Source of the DNA: Nitrosarchaeum sp.
GTDB taxonomy: Archaea; Thermoproteota; Nitrososphaeria; Nitrososphaerales; Nitrosopumilaceae
Assembly: GCF_035968265.1 (NCBI RefSeq)
Contig: NZ_JAVYIM010000002.1
Span: 248,001 to 312,000 of the forward strand
DNA length: 64,000 nucleotides
Direction: 5' to 3'
Each line of letters starts with the position of its first letter. Position 1 is the stretch's first letter. Shown here one piece after another: positions 17,737 to 26,226 of the stretch. Below the pieces are notes generated by a model. It ran no database searches, was not told where the DNA came from, and saw nothing but the letters and a program-made list of their open reading frames with translations. A program made the position numbers and the translations under genes.

Positions 17737-18219
17737 ATGGCCTATTCAAACATCCTCAGAAGACTACGAGAGGAAAAAACTAATTATAAAAAACGCTCTA
17801 CTTTACTGATAGGTAAGCACGATTTTATCACTGTAAATATCACTAATGAAAATACCCAAGTCCAAATTGTAAAGCCTGGCATGACTGGCGATAAGGTAAT
17901 TGCTTCTGCTCATTCTAATTATTTGCTAAAAAAAGGTTGGAAAGGCTCAAGAAAGAGTATTCCTGCTGCATATCTTACTGGTTATCTCGCTGGAAAGAAA
18001 GCAATGGGTAAGGGCGCAAAAGATGCAGTACTATACACTGGTACTAGAAAATATACCCAAAGAATGGCAGCTGCACTAAAAGGAGTTGTAGATGCAGGAC
18101 TTAAAGTTCCAGCAGGTGCAGAAACTTTTCCACCCGAAGAGAGAATCAAAGGCGAACATCTCACAGTAAAAAATGATACTACAAAAATTAAATCTGCTAT
18201 TGATAGCGAGGTCAAGTAA
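17737..18219 (+). CDS. rpl18: Ribosomal protein L18
   Basis: Binds 5S rRNA in the central protuberance. The 160 residues begin with the archaeal/eukaryotic pattern YSNILRRLREEKTNYKKR, then LPxxYLTGYLAGKKA-like helix sequence (AAYLTGYLAGKKA) and GLKVPAGAETFPPEERIKGEH. First gene of the run rpl18-rps5-rpl30-rpl15-secY-adkA-DUF106-cmk-cbf5, the 3' half of the spc operon in its usual archaeal order. Confidence 0.95.
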   Translation: MAYSNILRRLREEKTNYKKRSTLLIGKHDFITVNITNENTQVQIVKPGMTGDKVIASAHSNYLLKKGWKGSRKSIPAAYLTGYLAGKKAMGKGAKDAVLYTGTRKYTQRMAAALKGVVDAGLKVPAGAETFPPEERIKGEHLTVKNDTTKIKSAIDSEVK

Positions 18220-18221
18220 AA

Positions 18222-18974
18222 ATGAGTCAAACTGCACAAACTAAACCTACTGGAAGAGGCGGACAAGGTGGAAGAGGCGGACAAGGTGGAAGAGGTGGAC
18301 CTGGTGGCAGAGGCGGACAAAAAGTTTACGGTGGTGGAAAACCAAACAGTGGACAATCTAGAAGACCAAGAAGAGAAGAAGATGAAGAAGTTTGGATCCC
18401 AAAAACAATTTTAGGAAAAAAAGTTGCATCAGGCGAAATTAATTCTATTGAAGAAATCATTCAAGACGGTTTAAGGATTCAAGAAGCAGGTATTATCAAA
18501 AAATTACTTCCTGATTTGAAAAGTGAAGTAATTGATGTTGGTATTATTCAAAAGATGACGTCAAACGGTCAATCAACAAGATTCAAAGCTATCGTTGCAA
18601 CTGGAAATCAAAATGGTTACCTTGGTATTGGTCAAGGAAAATCAAAACAGATGAGAATTGCAATTGAAAAAGCAACAAACCAAGCACTACTCAATGTAAG
18701 TCCAATCAAACTAGGATGTGGCAGTTGGGAATGTAGATGTGATGAAAAACATTCGGTTCCATTTAAGATTCGAGGAAAAGGTGGAAGTGTTACAATTGAA
18801 ATTATTCCAGCACCACGTGGATTAGGATTAGTTGCTGGCGGTAAAATTAAACGATTACTAGAGTTAGCAGGTCTTAAAGATGCATGGACAACTGCAAAGG
18901 GTTCTACGCCAACAATGAACTCTACTTCAAAAGCTATTCTGGACTGCTTAAAGCAGACATTTAGTCAGGGTTGA
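18222..18974 (+). CDS. rps5: Ribosomal protein S5 with RGG-rich N-terminal extension
   Basis: Small-subunit protein at the mRNA entry side, involved in decoding accuracy. The S5 core (from about residue 55: WIPKTILGKKVASGEI) has the dsRNA-binding-like N domain and the C domain with APRGLGLVAGGKIKRLLELAG. Ahead of it are about 35 residues of tandem Arg-Gly-Gly units (GGRGGQGGRGG repeated), encoded by a near-perfect 18-base DNA repeat at about 18255-18315. RGG boxes bind RNA. At 250 residues it is longer than usual. Two bases separate it from rpl18. Confidence 0.95.
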   Translation: MSQTAQTKPTGRGGQGGRGGQGGRGGPGGRGGQKVYGGGKPNSGQSRRPRREEDEEVWIPKTILGKKVASGEINSIEEIIQDGLRIQEAGIIKKLLPDLKSEVIDVGIIQKMTSNGQSTRFKAIVATGNQNGYLGIGQGKSKQMRIAIEKATNQALLNVSPIKLGCGSWECRCDEKHSVPFKIRGKGGSVTIEIIPAPRGLGLVAGGKIKRLLELAGLKDAWTTAKGSTPTMNSTSKAILDCLKQTFSQG

Positions 18975-18980
18975 TATTAA

Positions 18981-19448
18981 ATGGGTAGCGCATATCTTGT
19001 AGTTCGAATTAAAGGCCAAGCAGACTGTCCGTATTGGGCAACCACTACAATGACATTGCTAAAATTAGATAAAAAATATCGAGCAACTATCTTACCTGCA
19101 AAAGACAATACATTAGGAATGTTAAACAAAGTAAAACATTATGTTACTTGGATTGAAATTGATGCATCTTTGGCAAAAGAGCTTATCGATAAAAAAGCAA
19201 GAAAAGAAGGTTATAAAAAAATTACAGCGGCAGATCTTAAAGAATTGGGATTTGAAAGTTCTGACGCACTTGGCGCAGCACTTGCAGAAGGAAAAGCTAC
19301 ATTATCTAAATTAAAACCACTAAAGCCTTGGTTTGCATTATCTCCACCACGATTTGGTTTCAAGAAAAGTACAAAAAAGATGTATGGACAAAAAGGAGTC
19401 TTAGGACACAACAACGATCTTCCAAAATTAGTGAGGAACATGATGTAA
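18981..19448 (+). CDS. rpl30: Ribosomal protein L30
   Basis: Archaeal/eukaryotic-type L30 (L7e-like) with the C-terminal extension: 155 residues, against about 60 in bacteria. The ferredoxin-like core starts YLVVRIKGQADC, with LLKLDKKYRATILP and LGMLNKVKHYVTW; the C-terminal part ends with PRFGFKKSTKKMYGQKGVLG. Two bases from the rpl15 start. Confidence 0.94.
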   Translation: MGSAYLVVRIKGQADCPYWATTTMTLLKLDKKYRATILPAKDNTLGMLNKVKHYVTWIEIDASLAKELIDKKARKEGYKKITAADLKELGFESSDALGAALAEGKATLSKLKPLKPWFALSPPRFGFKKSTKKMYGQKGVLGHNNDLPKLVRNMM

Positions 19449-19449
19449 C

Positions 19450-19875
19450 ATGGCAACACGATTACGAAAGACAAGAAAACTAAGAGGTGGACGTCACATG
19501 GGTTGGGGACAAGTAGGTCAGCATCGCGCAAGTGGTCACAAAGGCGGACTAGGAATTGCTGGATTACACAAATATCATTTTAGTACTTTGCTAAAAGAGG
19601 TTCCAGATCATTTTGGACACGATTCTACTCACCCACCTCATCCAATCATCACGAGAAAATGGGCAAGTGTCCGTGATCTCGATGATCTATTCGCAAAATT
19701 TGGTAAAGAAGAAGGAGGAAAGAAAGTCATAGACCTTGAAGCAGCAGGTTATGACAAACTCCTAGGCGGCGGTAAAATATCTAACGCATATACCGTCAAA
19801 ATAGCCAGATTTACTGCATCTGCAGAAGAGAAAGTAAAATCTGCAGGAGGAGAGGTGTTATCTGAGAATGGCTGA
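19450..19875 (+). CDS. rpl15: Ribosomal protein L15
   Basis: Early-assembly 23S rRNA binder. The N-terminus is the typical basic, glycine-rich tail (LRKTRKLRGGRHMGWGQVGQ, then HRASGHKGGLG), and the folded domain ends with ARFTASAEEKVKSAGGEV. Length 141 is normal for archaea. Overlaps secY by 8 bp. Confidence 0.94.
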   Translation: MATRLRKTRKLRGGRHMGWGQVGQHRASGHKGGLGIAGLHKYHFSTLLKEVPDHFGHDSTHPPHPIITRKWASVRDLDDLFAKFGKEEGGKKVIDLEAAGYDKLLGGGKISNAYTVKIARFTASAEEKVKSAGGEVLSENG

Positions 19876-21298
19876 AGGTACAGTAACTAATCTAATTAGA
19901 AAAGTTGTTTTCAAGGCAGAACCATATATTCCTCAAGTTCCAAAACCGAAAAAAAAGATTCCTTTACAAACTAGATTACTTTGGTGTGGTCTTGCATTAT
20001 TAATTTACATGGTAATGGGTCAGACTCCTTTGTTTGGAGCAACTGCCCCCGAATTTGATTTCCTACAATTTGCCAGAGTTATTTTTGCATCACAACAAGG
20101 AACACTTGTTGAGTTAGGGATTGGACCAATAGTTACAGCAGGTCTGTTGATGCAATTGCTTCGAGGTTCTGATATTCTAAAGTTTGATTTTAAGAAACCC
20201 GAAGAAAGAGGAATATTTCAAACTGCAACAAAACTTGTAACATATGTTGTGATTGTTGCTGAGACCATAGTCTATGCTATAGCAGTTTATGGTCCAGGAG
20301 TTTCTGAGCCATACATTTTGTATGTGATGATTGGACAATTAATGGCAGCATCCATTATCATCATGTTCTTAGACGAACTTATTCAGAAGGGATGGGGTCT
20401 TGGTAGTGGAATTAGTTTATTCATTATGGCAGGTGTAGCTCAACAAATTTTGTGGAGTCTCTTTAGTCCTCTACCTGCTGGTGATGGAGGAACTATTGGT
20501 ATACTTCCATATGTTGGTCAGTCAATTATGAGTGGTGATTTATCAAATGTATTATTCCGTGCAAATCAGCTTCCAAGTGTCTTTGGAATATTTTTGACAG
20601 CGGGAATTCTTTTGATTCTGGTATTTACCCAAGGAATGAAAATTGAAATTCCAATTGTATCTACAAAGTATAGGGGATTTTCAGCTGTATATCCGATTAA
20701 ACTAATGTATGTATCAAACATTCCAGTAATTTTAGCATCTGCACTTACTGCAAACGCGGTATTTCTAGGCCAAATGTTTTGGGCAAACTTTAACCCTCGA
20801 AATAATAATGCGTTTATGAACATTATTGGACAATTTGATCCTACCAGTCCGTCTACGCCTATAGGTGGAATTATCTATTACATTACTCCACCAAGAGGAT
20901 TAGAAGTTGCACTATTGGATCCTACCAGAGCGGTAGGATACATTTTGTTTATGGTTGGAATTGTAGTTGTATTTGGTAGATTATGGGTTGAGCTTGGTGG
21001 TCTTTCATCAAAGACTGCAGCTCAAAACTTACTTGATGCTGATGTACAAATTCCAGGATTTAGAAGATCAAATGCACCTGTAGAAGCTTTACTTGCAAAG
21101 TATATCCCATCTGTCACAATTATCGGTTCAATAATTTTGGGTTTGTTGGCAGGAGTATCTGATGTACTGGGAGTTTTCGGTTCTGGAATTGGAATTTTAC
21201 TTATGGTAGATATTCTCATCAACTACTACACTCAATTAGTACGAGAACAAGTCGAAGTTGTAATGCCACGTCTAGGTGCTTTACTTGGTAGAAAGTAG
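19868..21298 (+). CDS. secY: Preprotein translocase channel SecY
   Basis: Central pore of the Sec translocon; pairs with SecE at 8227. The 476-residue protein has ten predicted transmembrane helices, a plug region after TM1 (QTPLFGATAPEFDFLQFARV), the conserved LGIGPIVTAGLLMQLLRGSD, the cytosolic loop with IEIPIVSTKYRGF and the C-terminal GSGIGILLMVDILINYY. Embedded in the spc operon in the normal place after rpl15. Confidence 0.96.
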   Translation: MAEGTVTNLIRKVVFKAEPYIPQVPKPKKKIPLQTRLLWCGLALLIYMVMGQTPLFGATAPEFDFLQFARVIFASQQGTLVELGIGPIVTAGLLMQLLRGSDILKFDFKKPEERGIFQTATKLVTYVVIVAETIVYAIAVYGPGVSEPYILYVMIGQLMAASIIIMFLDELIQKGWGLGSGISLFIMAGVAQQILWSLFSPLPAGDGGTIGILPYVGQSIMSGDLSNVLFRANQLPSVFGIFLTAGILLILVFTQGMKIEIPIVSTKYRGFSAVYPIKLMYVSNIPVILASALTANAVFLGQMFWANFNPRNNNAFMNIIGQFDPTSPSTPIGGIIYYITPPRGLEVALLDPTRAVGYILFMVGIVVVFGRLWVELGGLSSKTAAQNLLDADVQIPGFRRSNAPVEALLAKYIPSVTIIGSIILGLLAGVSDVLGVFGSGIGILLMVDILINYYTQLVREQVEVVMPRLGALLGRK

Positions 21299-21863
21299 AA
21301 AAGTCGTAGTGGTAGGGATACCTGGTGTAGGAAAAACTTCTTTATTGCAAAAAATTGTTGAGATTTTACAAAAAAATAACAAAAGTGTTAGTGTACATAG
21401 CTTTGGAAGTATAATGTTTGATGTTGCAAAAGAAAATGGCGTTACTGACAGAGATGAGCTAAGAAAACTACCCCTATCTCAACAAAAAAATCTACAAAAA
21501 ATTGCTGCAGAAAAACTTGCAATACTGAATGAAGATATTGTAATCATTGATACTCATGCTTTTATTAATTCTCCAGAGGGATATTATCCGGGATTGCCAG
21601 AACATGTTTTGCATATTCTCAAACCATCAAATTTTGTGTCAGTCTCTGCAAAACCTGAGGAAATCTATAATCGAAGAATGAAAGATGTTACTAGAACTAG
21701 AGATAATATCTCCATTGACAATATTAAAAAGGAATTAGACGTTCAATCTGGTATGATCTCTGCTTGCGCTGTAATCTCAGGCTCTCCAGTAAAACACGTG
21801 CTTAACCGAGAAGGTATGATTGATGAAGTTGCAGAAAAAATAATTAGGACAATAGGGTTGTAA
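21276..21863 (+). CDS. adkA: Archaeal-type adenylate kinase
   Basis: Interconverts AMP + ATP and 2 ADP. It is the trimeric archaeal type (about 190 residues) rather than the bacterial one: P-loop GIPGVGKTSLLQ near the start, VHSFGSIMFDVAKENGVTDRDELRKLP, and IIDTHAFINSPEGYYPGLP. Listed from a GTG at 21276, which overlaps secY by 23 bp; a TTG at 21285 (MVESRKVVVVG) is equally possible and gives a more typical N-terminus. Usual position after secY. Confidence 0.92.
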   Translation: MLYLVESRKVVVVGIPGVGKTSLLQKIVEILQKNNKSVSVHSFGSIMFDVAKENGVTDRDELRKLPLSQQKNLQKIAAEKLAILNEDIVIIDTHAFINSPEGYYPGLPEHVLHILKPSNFVSVSAKPEEIYNRRMKDVTRTRDNISIDNIKKELDVQSGMISACAVISGSPVKHVLNREGMIDEVAEKIIRTIGL

Positions 21864-21864
21864 A

Positions 21865-22500
21865 ATGATTTTAGATTCTATCTTTCTATTTTTGGATTCA
21901 ATATTTCTTGAAGAGGGCGGTATGTTTGGATTTCTTGGTGGCGGACATGGAGCATTGGGAAGTGATGATCCTATTGTCAAAGGATTAATTTTAACAGCCT
22001 TTTGCGTAACTGGGTTTGGAATTTTACTAAATCTCTTTAATGCTGCAGTTAGAAAAAAGATGGTTGATCAAACTAAACTAAAACGAATCATGAAAGAGAC
22101 ACGTGCTTGGCAAAAAGAGAGAATGGCTGCAATGCGTTCAAAAGATCAAGCAAAAATTAACGAGCTAAGCAAAAAATCGTCTTACATGAACAAGATGTCA
22201 ATGGAGATGATGCAGATGAACATGAGACCAATGATGATTACATTTGTTCCATTAATTTTGATTTTTTATCTAGTACTACCAGTATTATTCTCACACATTG
22301 TTGCATTATCTCCTGTATCTCTAAACGTTATACCTGGAGAATTTTTTCAGCTTACATGTACTGCTGAACAAGCAGCAGATACAGAAAACATATGTACTAA
22401 AGAAAATGCTTTGTATCTTTGGGCTTGGTATTTTCTTTCATCCATTGCTTTTAGTGGCATTATTATGAAACTAACAAAAACATCAATGGATCTCAGTTGA
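21865..22500 (+). CDS. DUF106/EMC3-TMCO1 family membrane insertase-like protein
   Basis: Archaeal relative of the Oxa1/YidC superfamily that helps membrane proteins insert next to SecY. The 211 residues show three hydrophobic helices (about 38-58, 126-150 and 190-206), with a Lys/Arg/Met-rich coiled coil between the first two (KRIMKETRAWQKERMAAMRS, continuing KDQAKINEL). This topology, cytosolic coiled coil included, is the family hallmark. Placement between adkA and cmk in the spc operon is conserved. Overlaps cmk by 4 bp. Confidence 0.88.
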   Translation: MILDSIFLFLDSIFLEEGGMFGFLGGGHGALGSDDPIVKGLILTAFCVTGFGILLNLFNAAVRKKMVDQTKLKRIMKETRAWQKERMAAMRSKDQAKINELSKKSSYMNKMSMEMMQMNMRPMMITFVPLILIFYLVLPVLFSHIVALSPVSLNVIPGEFFQLTCTAEQAADTENICTKENALYLWAWYFLSSIAFSGIIMKLTKTSMDLS

Positions 22501-23057
22501 CCAAATCGATTGTAATCTCTGGTCCTCCAGCTGTCGGAAAGACAACTGTTGCTAAAGGATTAGCTAATGAATTCAAATTAACATATCTTAGTGGTGGCGA
22601 CATTCTAAAAGAGATGGCAAAAGAAGAAGGCTTTGATGCAGTTGGCGATGATTGGTGGGATACTGAAAATGGAATGAAATTTCTCAATCAAAGAGAGAAC
22701 AATTCAGAATTTGATAAGAAAGTTGACGATAAACTGATCCAGCTTTTCAAAAAAGGTGGGATGGTAATTACAAGCTATACTTTACCATGGCTAGTTGATG
22801 ACGGAATCAAAATCTGGTTATCAGGCTCACATGACAGCAGCTCACAAAGAATGCAAACTAGAGACAACATGACTTCAAAAGAGGCGTATGAGATTACAAA
22901 GCTAAGATACGACAAAAATCGTGCGTTGTATAAAAAATTATATCATTTTGATTTTGGAAACGATATCTCTGTATTTGATAAAATCATTGACACTGACAAT
23001 CTTAATGCAACTCAAGTAATTAATATTGCAAAAGAAACTGTAAGGGAATTATTATGA
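22497..23057 (+). CDS. cmk: Cytidylate kinase
   Basis: Phosphorylates CMP/dCMP. The 186 residues have the P-loop SGPPAVGKTTVAKGLA, then YLSGGDILKEMAKEEGFD, and the Arg-bearing lid (RMQTRDNMTSKEAYEITKLR) found in the archaeal form. The start is TTG at 22497 within the DUF106 end; the stop overlaps cbf5 (ATGA). Standard operon context. Confidence 0.9.
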   Translation: MTKSIVISGPPAVGKTTVAKGLANEFKLTYLSGGDILKEMAKEEGFDAVGDDWWDTENGMKFLNQRENNSEFDKKVDDKLIQLFKKGGMVITSYTLPWLVDDGIKIWLSGSHDSSSQRMQTRDNMTSKEAYEITKLRYDKNRALYKKLYHFDFGNDISVFDKIIDTDNLNATQVINIAKETVRELL

Positions 23058-24052
23058 CTTTAAAGCAACTGGAAAATTTGGTTGTAATTGATCAGGATAT
23101 CACAGATGATGCATATGGAACATATTATGACAAAAGAACTTTACAACAATTACTTGATTATGGTCTGATAATTTTAGATAAACCGCCAGGACCTACTAGT
23201 CATGAAACTGTTGCATGGACTAAAAGAATTCTGAAGATTCCAAAGATTGGTCACAGTGGTACACTTGATCCTCAAGTTTCTGGAGTCTTGCCTTTAGGTT
23301 TAGGGGAGGCAACAAAAGCACTTGGTGTTTTACTTTACGGGCCAAAGGAATATCATGCTCTTGGAAGATTTCATTCACTTCCGTCAAAACAAAAACTAGA
23401 TGAAGTTCTTGAAATGTTCCGGGGAGAAATTTTCCAAAAACCTCCACAACGTTCAGCAGTTCTAAGACAAACAAGAACTAGAACAATTTACGAATTAGAA
23501 GTACTAGAACAAAAAGAACGATTACTCTTAACACGAATTTTATGTGAAGCAGGAACATACATTAGAAAACTATACTATGATATCGGAGAAATTTTAGGAC
23601 CAGGTGCTACCATGATTGAACTACGAAGAACAAAAGTTGATCAATTTCATGAAGCCGATGGTCTTGTAACGTTACATGAACTTGCAAATGCTTATGCTCT
23701 TTGGGAAGAAAAAAAAGATGAAACTAAACTAATGTCGATGATTAAACCTATAGAATACGCATTAAGTGAACTCAAGTCTGTTGTTATTCGTGACTCTGCA
23801 GTTGATGCATTATGTCATGGTGCACAACTTGCAATGCCTGGAATTTTACAAATCTCTCCAAATCTAAGAAAGGGAGATATTGTTGCAATTTATACACAAA
23901 AGGGAGAAGCGGTTGCTTTAGCAGAATCGTTGATGTCTGAAGAAGAGATACGCGATGCAACAAAAGGATATGCCTTTGAAACAAAACGAATTATCATGGC
24001 TCCTAACATATATCCAAAAAAATGGAGATCAAAATTTGTTCCAAAGGATTAA
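23054..24052 (+). CDS. cbf5: tRNA/rRNA pseudouridine synthase Cbf5 (TruB family)
   Basis: Catalytic subunit of H/ACA ribonucleoproteins; also makes tRNA pseudouridine 55. The catalytic aspartate is D72 in HSGTLDPQVSGVLP. Flanking motifs are LDKPPGPTSHETVAW and CEAGTYIRKLYYDIG, and a C-terminal PUA domain covers about 240-320 (RDSAVDALCHGAQLAMPGIL). Length 332 is normal. Last gene of the spc run. Confidence 0.95.
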   Translation: MTLKQLENLVVIDQDITDDAYGTYYDKRTLQQLLDYGLIILDKPPGPTSHETVAWTKRILKIPKIGHSGTLDPQVSGVLPLGLGEATKALGVLLYGPKEYHALGRFHSLPSKQKLDEVLEMFRGEIFQKPPQRSAVLRQTRTRTIYELEVLEQKERLLLTRILCEAGTYIRKLYYDIGEILGPGATMIELRRTKVDQFHEADGLVTLHELANAYALWEEKKDETKLMSMIKPIEYALSELKSVVIRDSAVDALCHGAQLAMPGILQISPNLRKGDIVAIYTQKGEAVALAESLMSEEEIRDATKGYAFETKRIIMAPNIYPKKWRSKFVPKD

Positions 24053-24079
24053 AAAATCAAATATACAACATAATCATAA

Positions 24080-24526
24080 TTGTTAGCAAAAAGTCTTGTA
24101 ATTTTTATCAGCGTTGGTGTCATAGCTGGTTTTTCATTTGGATTTTATTTACTTGAAATAAAAAGTACCAACCAACTAGTGTATGTGGATGGTTCTTCAC
24201 TTTCTTTGGTTACTGAAAAATCTGATTTTAAGCGAGGTGAAGAAATAAAAATTACTTTAATAAATTCCGGAACAAATCCACTAACATTTTCAGATACGTC
24301 TTATGGTTTGAAGATTAGTGGCTTGTTTGGTATTGTGATGTATTCTCCTCCTGCATCCCCCGTAATTTCAACATTAAACCCCGGAGAAAAAATTGAATTC
24401 GTTTGGAATCAAATGAAAAATGACAGTCTTCCAGTAATTGAAGGTCTTTACAAAATTAATGCTGATGGAACTGATTCTTTTGGAATCAAAGTAGAAAAAT
24501 CAATTACAGTTAACATTTGGAAGTAA
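24080..24526 (+). CDS. Membrane-anchored Ig-like (BsuPI-type) protein
   Basis: An N-terminal hydrophobic helix (VIFISVGVIAGFSFGFYLL) is followed by one extracytoplasmic beta-sandwich of about 115 residues. The pattern KSDFKRGEEIKITLINSGTN, then LNPGEKIEFVWNQ and GLYKINADG, resembles the intracellular proteinase inhibitor BsuPI fold widespread in secreted proteins. The function is not predictable; such domains mediate protein contacts at the cell surface. The start is TTG at 24080, 27 bp after cbf5. Confidence 0.6.
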   Translation: MLAKSLVIFISVGVIAGFSFGFYLLEIKSTNQLVYVDGSSLSLVTEKSDFKRGEEIKITLINSGTNPLTFSDTSYGLKISGLFGIVMYSPPASPVISTLNPGEKIEFVWNQMKNDSLPVIEGLYKINADGTDSFGIKVEKSITVNIWK

Positions 24527-24550
24527 TTTTTTTGTAATTTTAAGTAACAC

Positions 24551-24560
24551 AATATATAAT
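24551..24560 (+). promoter_or_regulatory. TATA box before tRNA-Ser
   Basis: AATATATAAT lies 36-45 bases upstream of the mature tRNA 5' end. That would start transcription about 15-20 bases before the tRNA and leave a short leader for RNase P to remove. Confidence 0.5.
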
Positions 24561-24595
24561 CAAATTTTCCCAAACAAATCTGTCGTAAGACATGT

Positions 24596-24696
24596 GCCGG
24601 GGTCGCCTAGCTTGGTAGGGCGCGCGCCTGGAAATAATTAACCATAAAGCGCGTTCTCGCAAGGGAACGGGAGTTCAAATCTCCCTCCCGGCGCCA
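24596..24696 (+). tRNA. tRNA-Ser (GGA) with a 14-nt intron
   Basis: Acceptor GCCGGGG pairs with TCCCGGC, followed by G73 and an encoded CCA. D stem GCCT/GGGC, T arm GGGAG-TTCAAAT-CTCCC. A long variable arm (TTCTC-GCAA-GGGAA) marks a class II tRNA. The anticodon stem CGCGC/GCGCG encloses a 21-nt loop; a normal 7-nt loop implies a 14-nt intron after position 37, leaving anticodon GGA (serine UCC/UCU). T33-G34-G35 can pair with CCA inside the intron, giving an imperfect three-pair bulge-helix-bulge. Confidence 0.93.
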
Positions 24697-24859
24697 TTAA
24701 ATTGTTTTAAAATTAATTTATCCAAATTAAAACAAACAGTTCAGTTATTATGTAAAGGCATGCCACAACCAAAAAATTATGGTCATATATTGATAAACAA
24801 AATAACTTTCTGATTATGAAAATATCGCAAAATCTATTATCCAAAATTGAGGAGTGCAA

Positions 24860-25000
24860 ATGACACCTGGGCAGATGGATGCACGAAAAAGAAAAATGGC
24901 CCAAACCATTGAAAATCCACCAAACTATCTGAGTAAGAATACCCTTTCTGAAAAAAAGAAATGGAAGAATCTTAAGAATGATGGATTACCACGATACTAA
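24860..25000 (+). CDS. Small basic conserved-looking protein, 46 aa
   Basis: An ATG frame of 46 codons rich in Lys, Asn and Arg (MTPGQMDARKRKMAQTIENP). It has no cysteines or membrane segment. A good ribosome binding site, GAGGAG, lies 6 bases before the ATG, unusual in this mostly leaderless genome, which supports translation. The 150 bases between the tRNA and this gene hold nothing else visible. Function unknown. Confidence 0.5.
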   Translation: MTPGQMDARKRKMAQTIENPPNYLSKNTLSEKKKWKNLKNDGLPRY

Positions 25001-25033
25001 TTTTTTTGAAATCTTGGATTATTTTTCTTATTT

Positions 25034-25567
25034 TTATGATGTGTCATTATTTCTATATGCGATCAAAAATCCTAAACCACCACATACAACTCCAATTGCA
25101 AGAAAAGCGATAAATCCTCCAATTGGTTCGATAAATGAATCCATTATTGCTGGATATTTTGGACCAAGTTTTCCTTCAGTAAAAATTGAAAGTAATCCGG
25201 TTCCTGCCAATCCCGCATACGTCATAATCATCATTGCACCTGCACCGCCTACATTCATTCCAACAAGATGTATTCCAGCTAGTATGTTTGATTTTTTTGT
25301 AAATTTCTTTCCCAAAGTTATTTCAAGATGACTATAAAATAATGCAGTAACCGCAACTGCCACTATTATTATTAAATGAAATATTATTCCTAAAAAGAAC
25401 CATTTGGCAGTTCCATCAAATGATAGTGACAAATACTGAATTATGTTAATTTGACTGTTCATCATTTGTATTGTGACAATTACTAAGGCCATAACTGTGA
25501 TTAATGCACCTTGAATTATCGCTGCAATTATGAATCTGTCAACCCATCTTAGTTTCATGTTTTGCAT
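25034..25567 (-). CDS. Conserved membrane protein, four helices
   Basis: 177 residues with four strong hydrophobic helices (about 14-34, 55-80, 100-122 and 148-170), charged short loops and no catalytic motif. A Gly-rich third helix (GMNVGGAGAMMIMTYAGLAG) suggests close packing. I do not recognise a family; it may be lineage-specific. Monocistronic by spacing (86 bp from the CBS gene upstream). Confidence 0.65.
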   Translation of the reverse strand: MQNMKLRWVDRFIIAAIIQGALITVMALVIVTIQMMNSQINIIQYLSLSFDGTAKWFFLGIIFHLIIIVAVAVTALFYSHLEITLGKKFTKKSNILAGIHLVGMNVGGAGAMMIMTYAGLAGTGLLSIFTEGKLGPKYPAIMDSFIEPIGGFIAFLAIGVVCGGLGFLIAYRNNDTS

Positions 25568-25653
25568 CTATCTGTTATTACACTGTCTTTAATTTATACC
25601 ACAAAGTTGCATTATTTTACTACTTGACCAATTTCTGAGAGGAATAAAATATC

Positions 25654-26097
25654 TTATTTTTGAAATTTTGATAACTGTCTAACTATATCGCTGGTGGTAA
25701 TTATTCCAATTATCTTGTTGTTTTCAGATACTGCCAGTTTGCGAATTTTTTTTGCAGCCATTTGTTTTGCCGCTTCTAAAATTGATTTGTTTGGACTTAT
25801 TGTCTCTAAAGGAAATGATGCTATCTTCTCTACTGGAGTGTCTAACGGATATTTGTTTGCTGCGACTTTAATTGCAAAATCTCTGTCTGTGATTATCCCC
25901 ATACTGTCTGCATCTTTTTTTACAAAAACTGAACCTATTCCTTGTTCCATCATTTTGGAAATTTGATATATTGTTGTAGATTCTGGTGTTATAATCAATT
26001 CTTTGGCCATTATTTCTTTGACAAGAATTTGCGATAGTTCTTTTTCTAAATTATTGTCCGACGCTTCTTTATTTTTCTTTGATCCGAAAAATCCCAT
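25654..26097 (-). CDS. CBS-domain pair protein
   Basis: Stand-alone regulatory module of two CBS domains (about 25-80 and 85-145) that bind adenosyl nucleotides: first VKEIMAKELIITPESTTIYQ with GIITDRDFAIKVA, then SPNKSILEAAKQMAAKKIRK with GIITTSDIVRQL. The Lys-rich N-terminus (GFFGSKKNKEASDNN) is not part of the fold. The partner enzyme is unknown. Typical of the many short CBS proteins in this lineage. Confidence 0.88.
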   Translation of the reverse strand: MGFFGSKKNKEASDNNLEKELSQILVKEIMAKELIITPESTTIYQISKMMEQGIGSVFVKKDADSMGIITDRDFAIKVAANKYPLDTPVEKIASFPLETISPNKSILEAAKQMAAKKIRKLAVSENNKIIGIITTSDIVRQLSKFQK

Positions 26098-26226
26098 CTC
26101 ATCACTTTCGTGAACAAAAACTTAAAGATTTCGAAATTTTATCTGTTCTTATTTGCTTAAAATCATTAATTTTAACGATTCATGTTTAGCTGCTTAATCG
26201 AAGTTTTTGATAATATTTCAGATAGA

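Noticed and set aside
18240-18330. Short tandem repeat that could be mistaken for a CRISPR or minisatellite
   Set aside because: It is in frame and codes the RGG extension of S5; there are no spacers.
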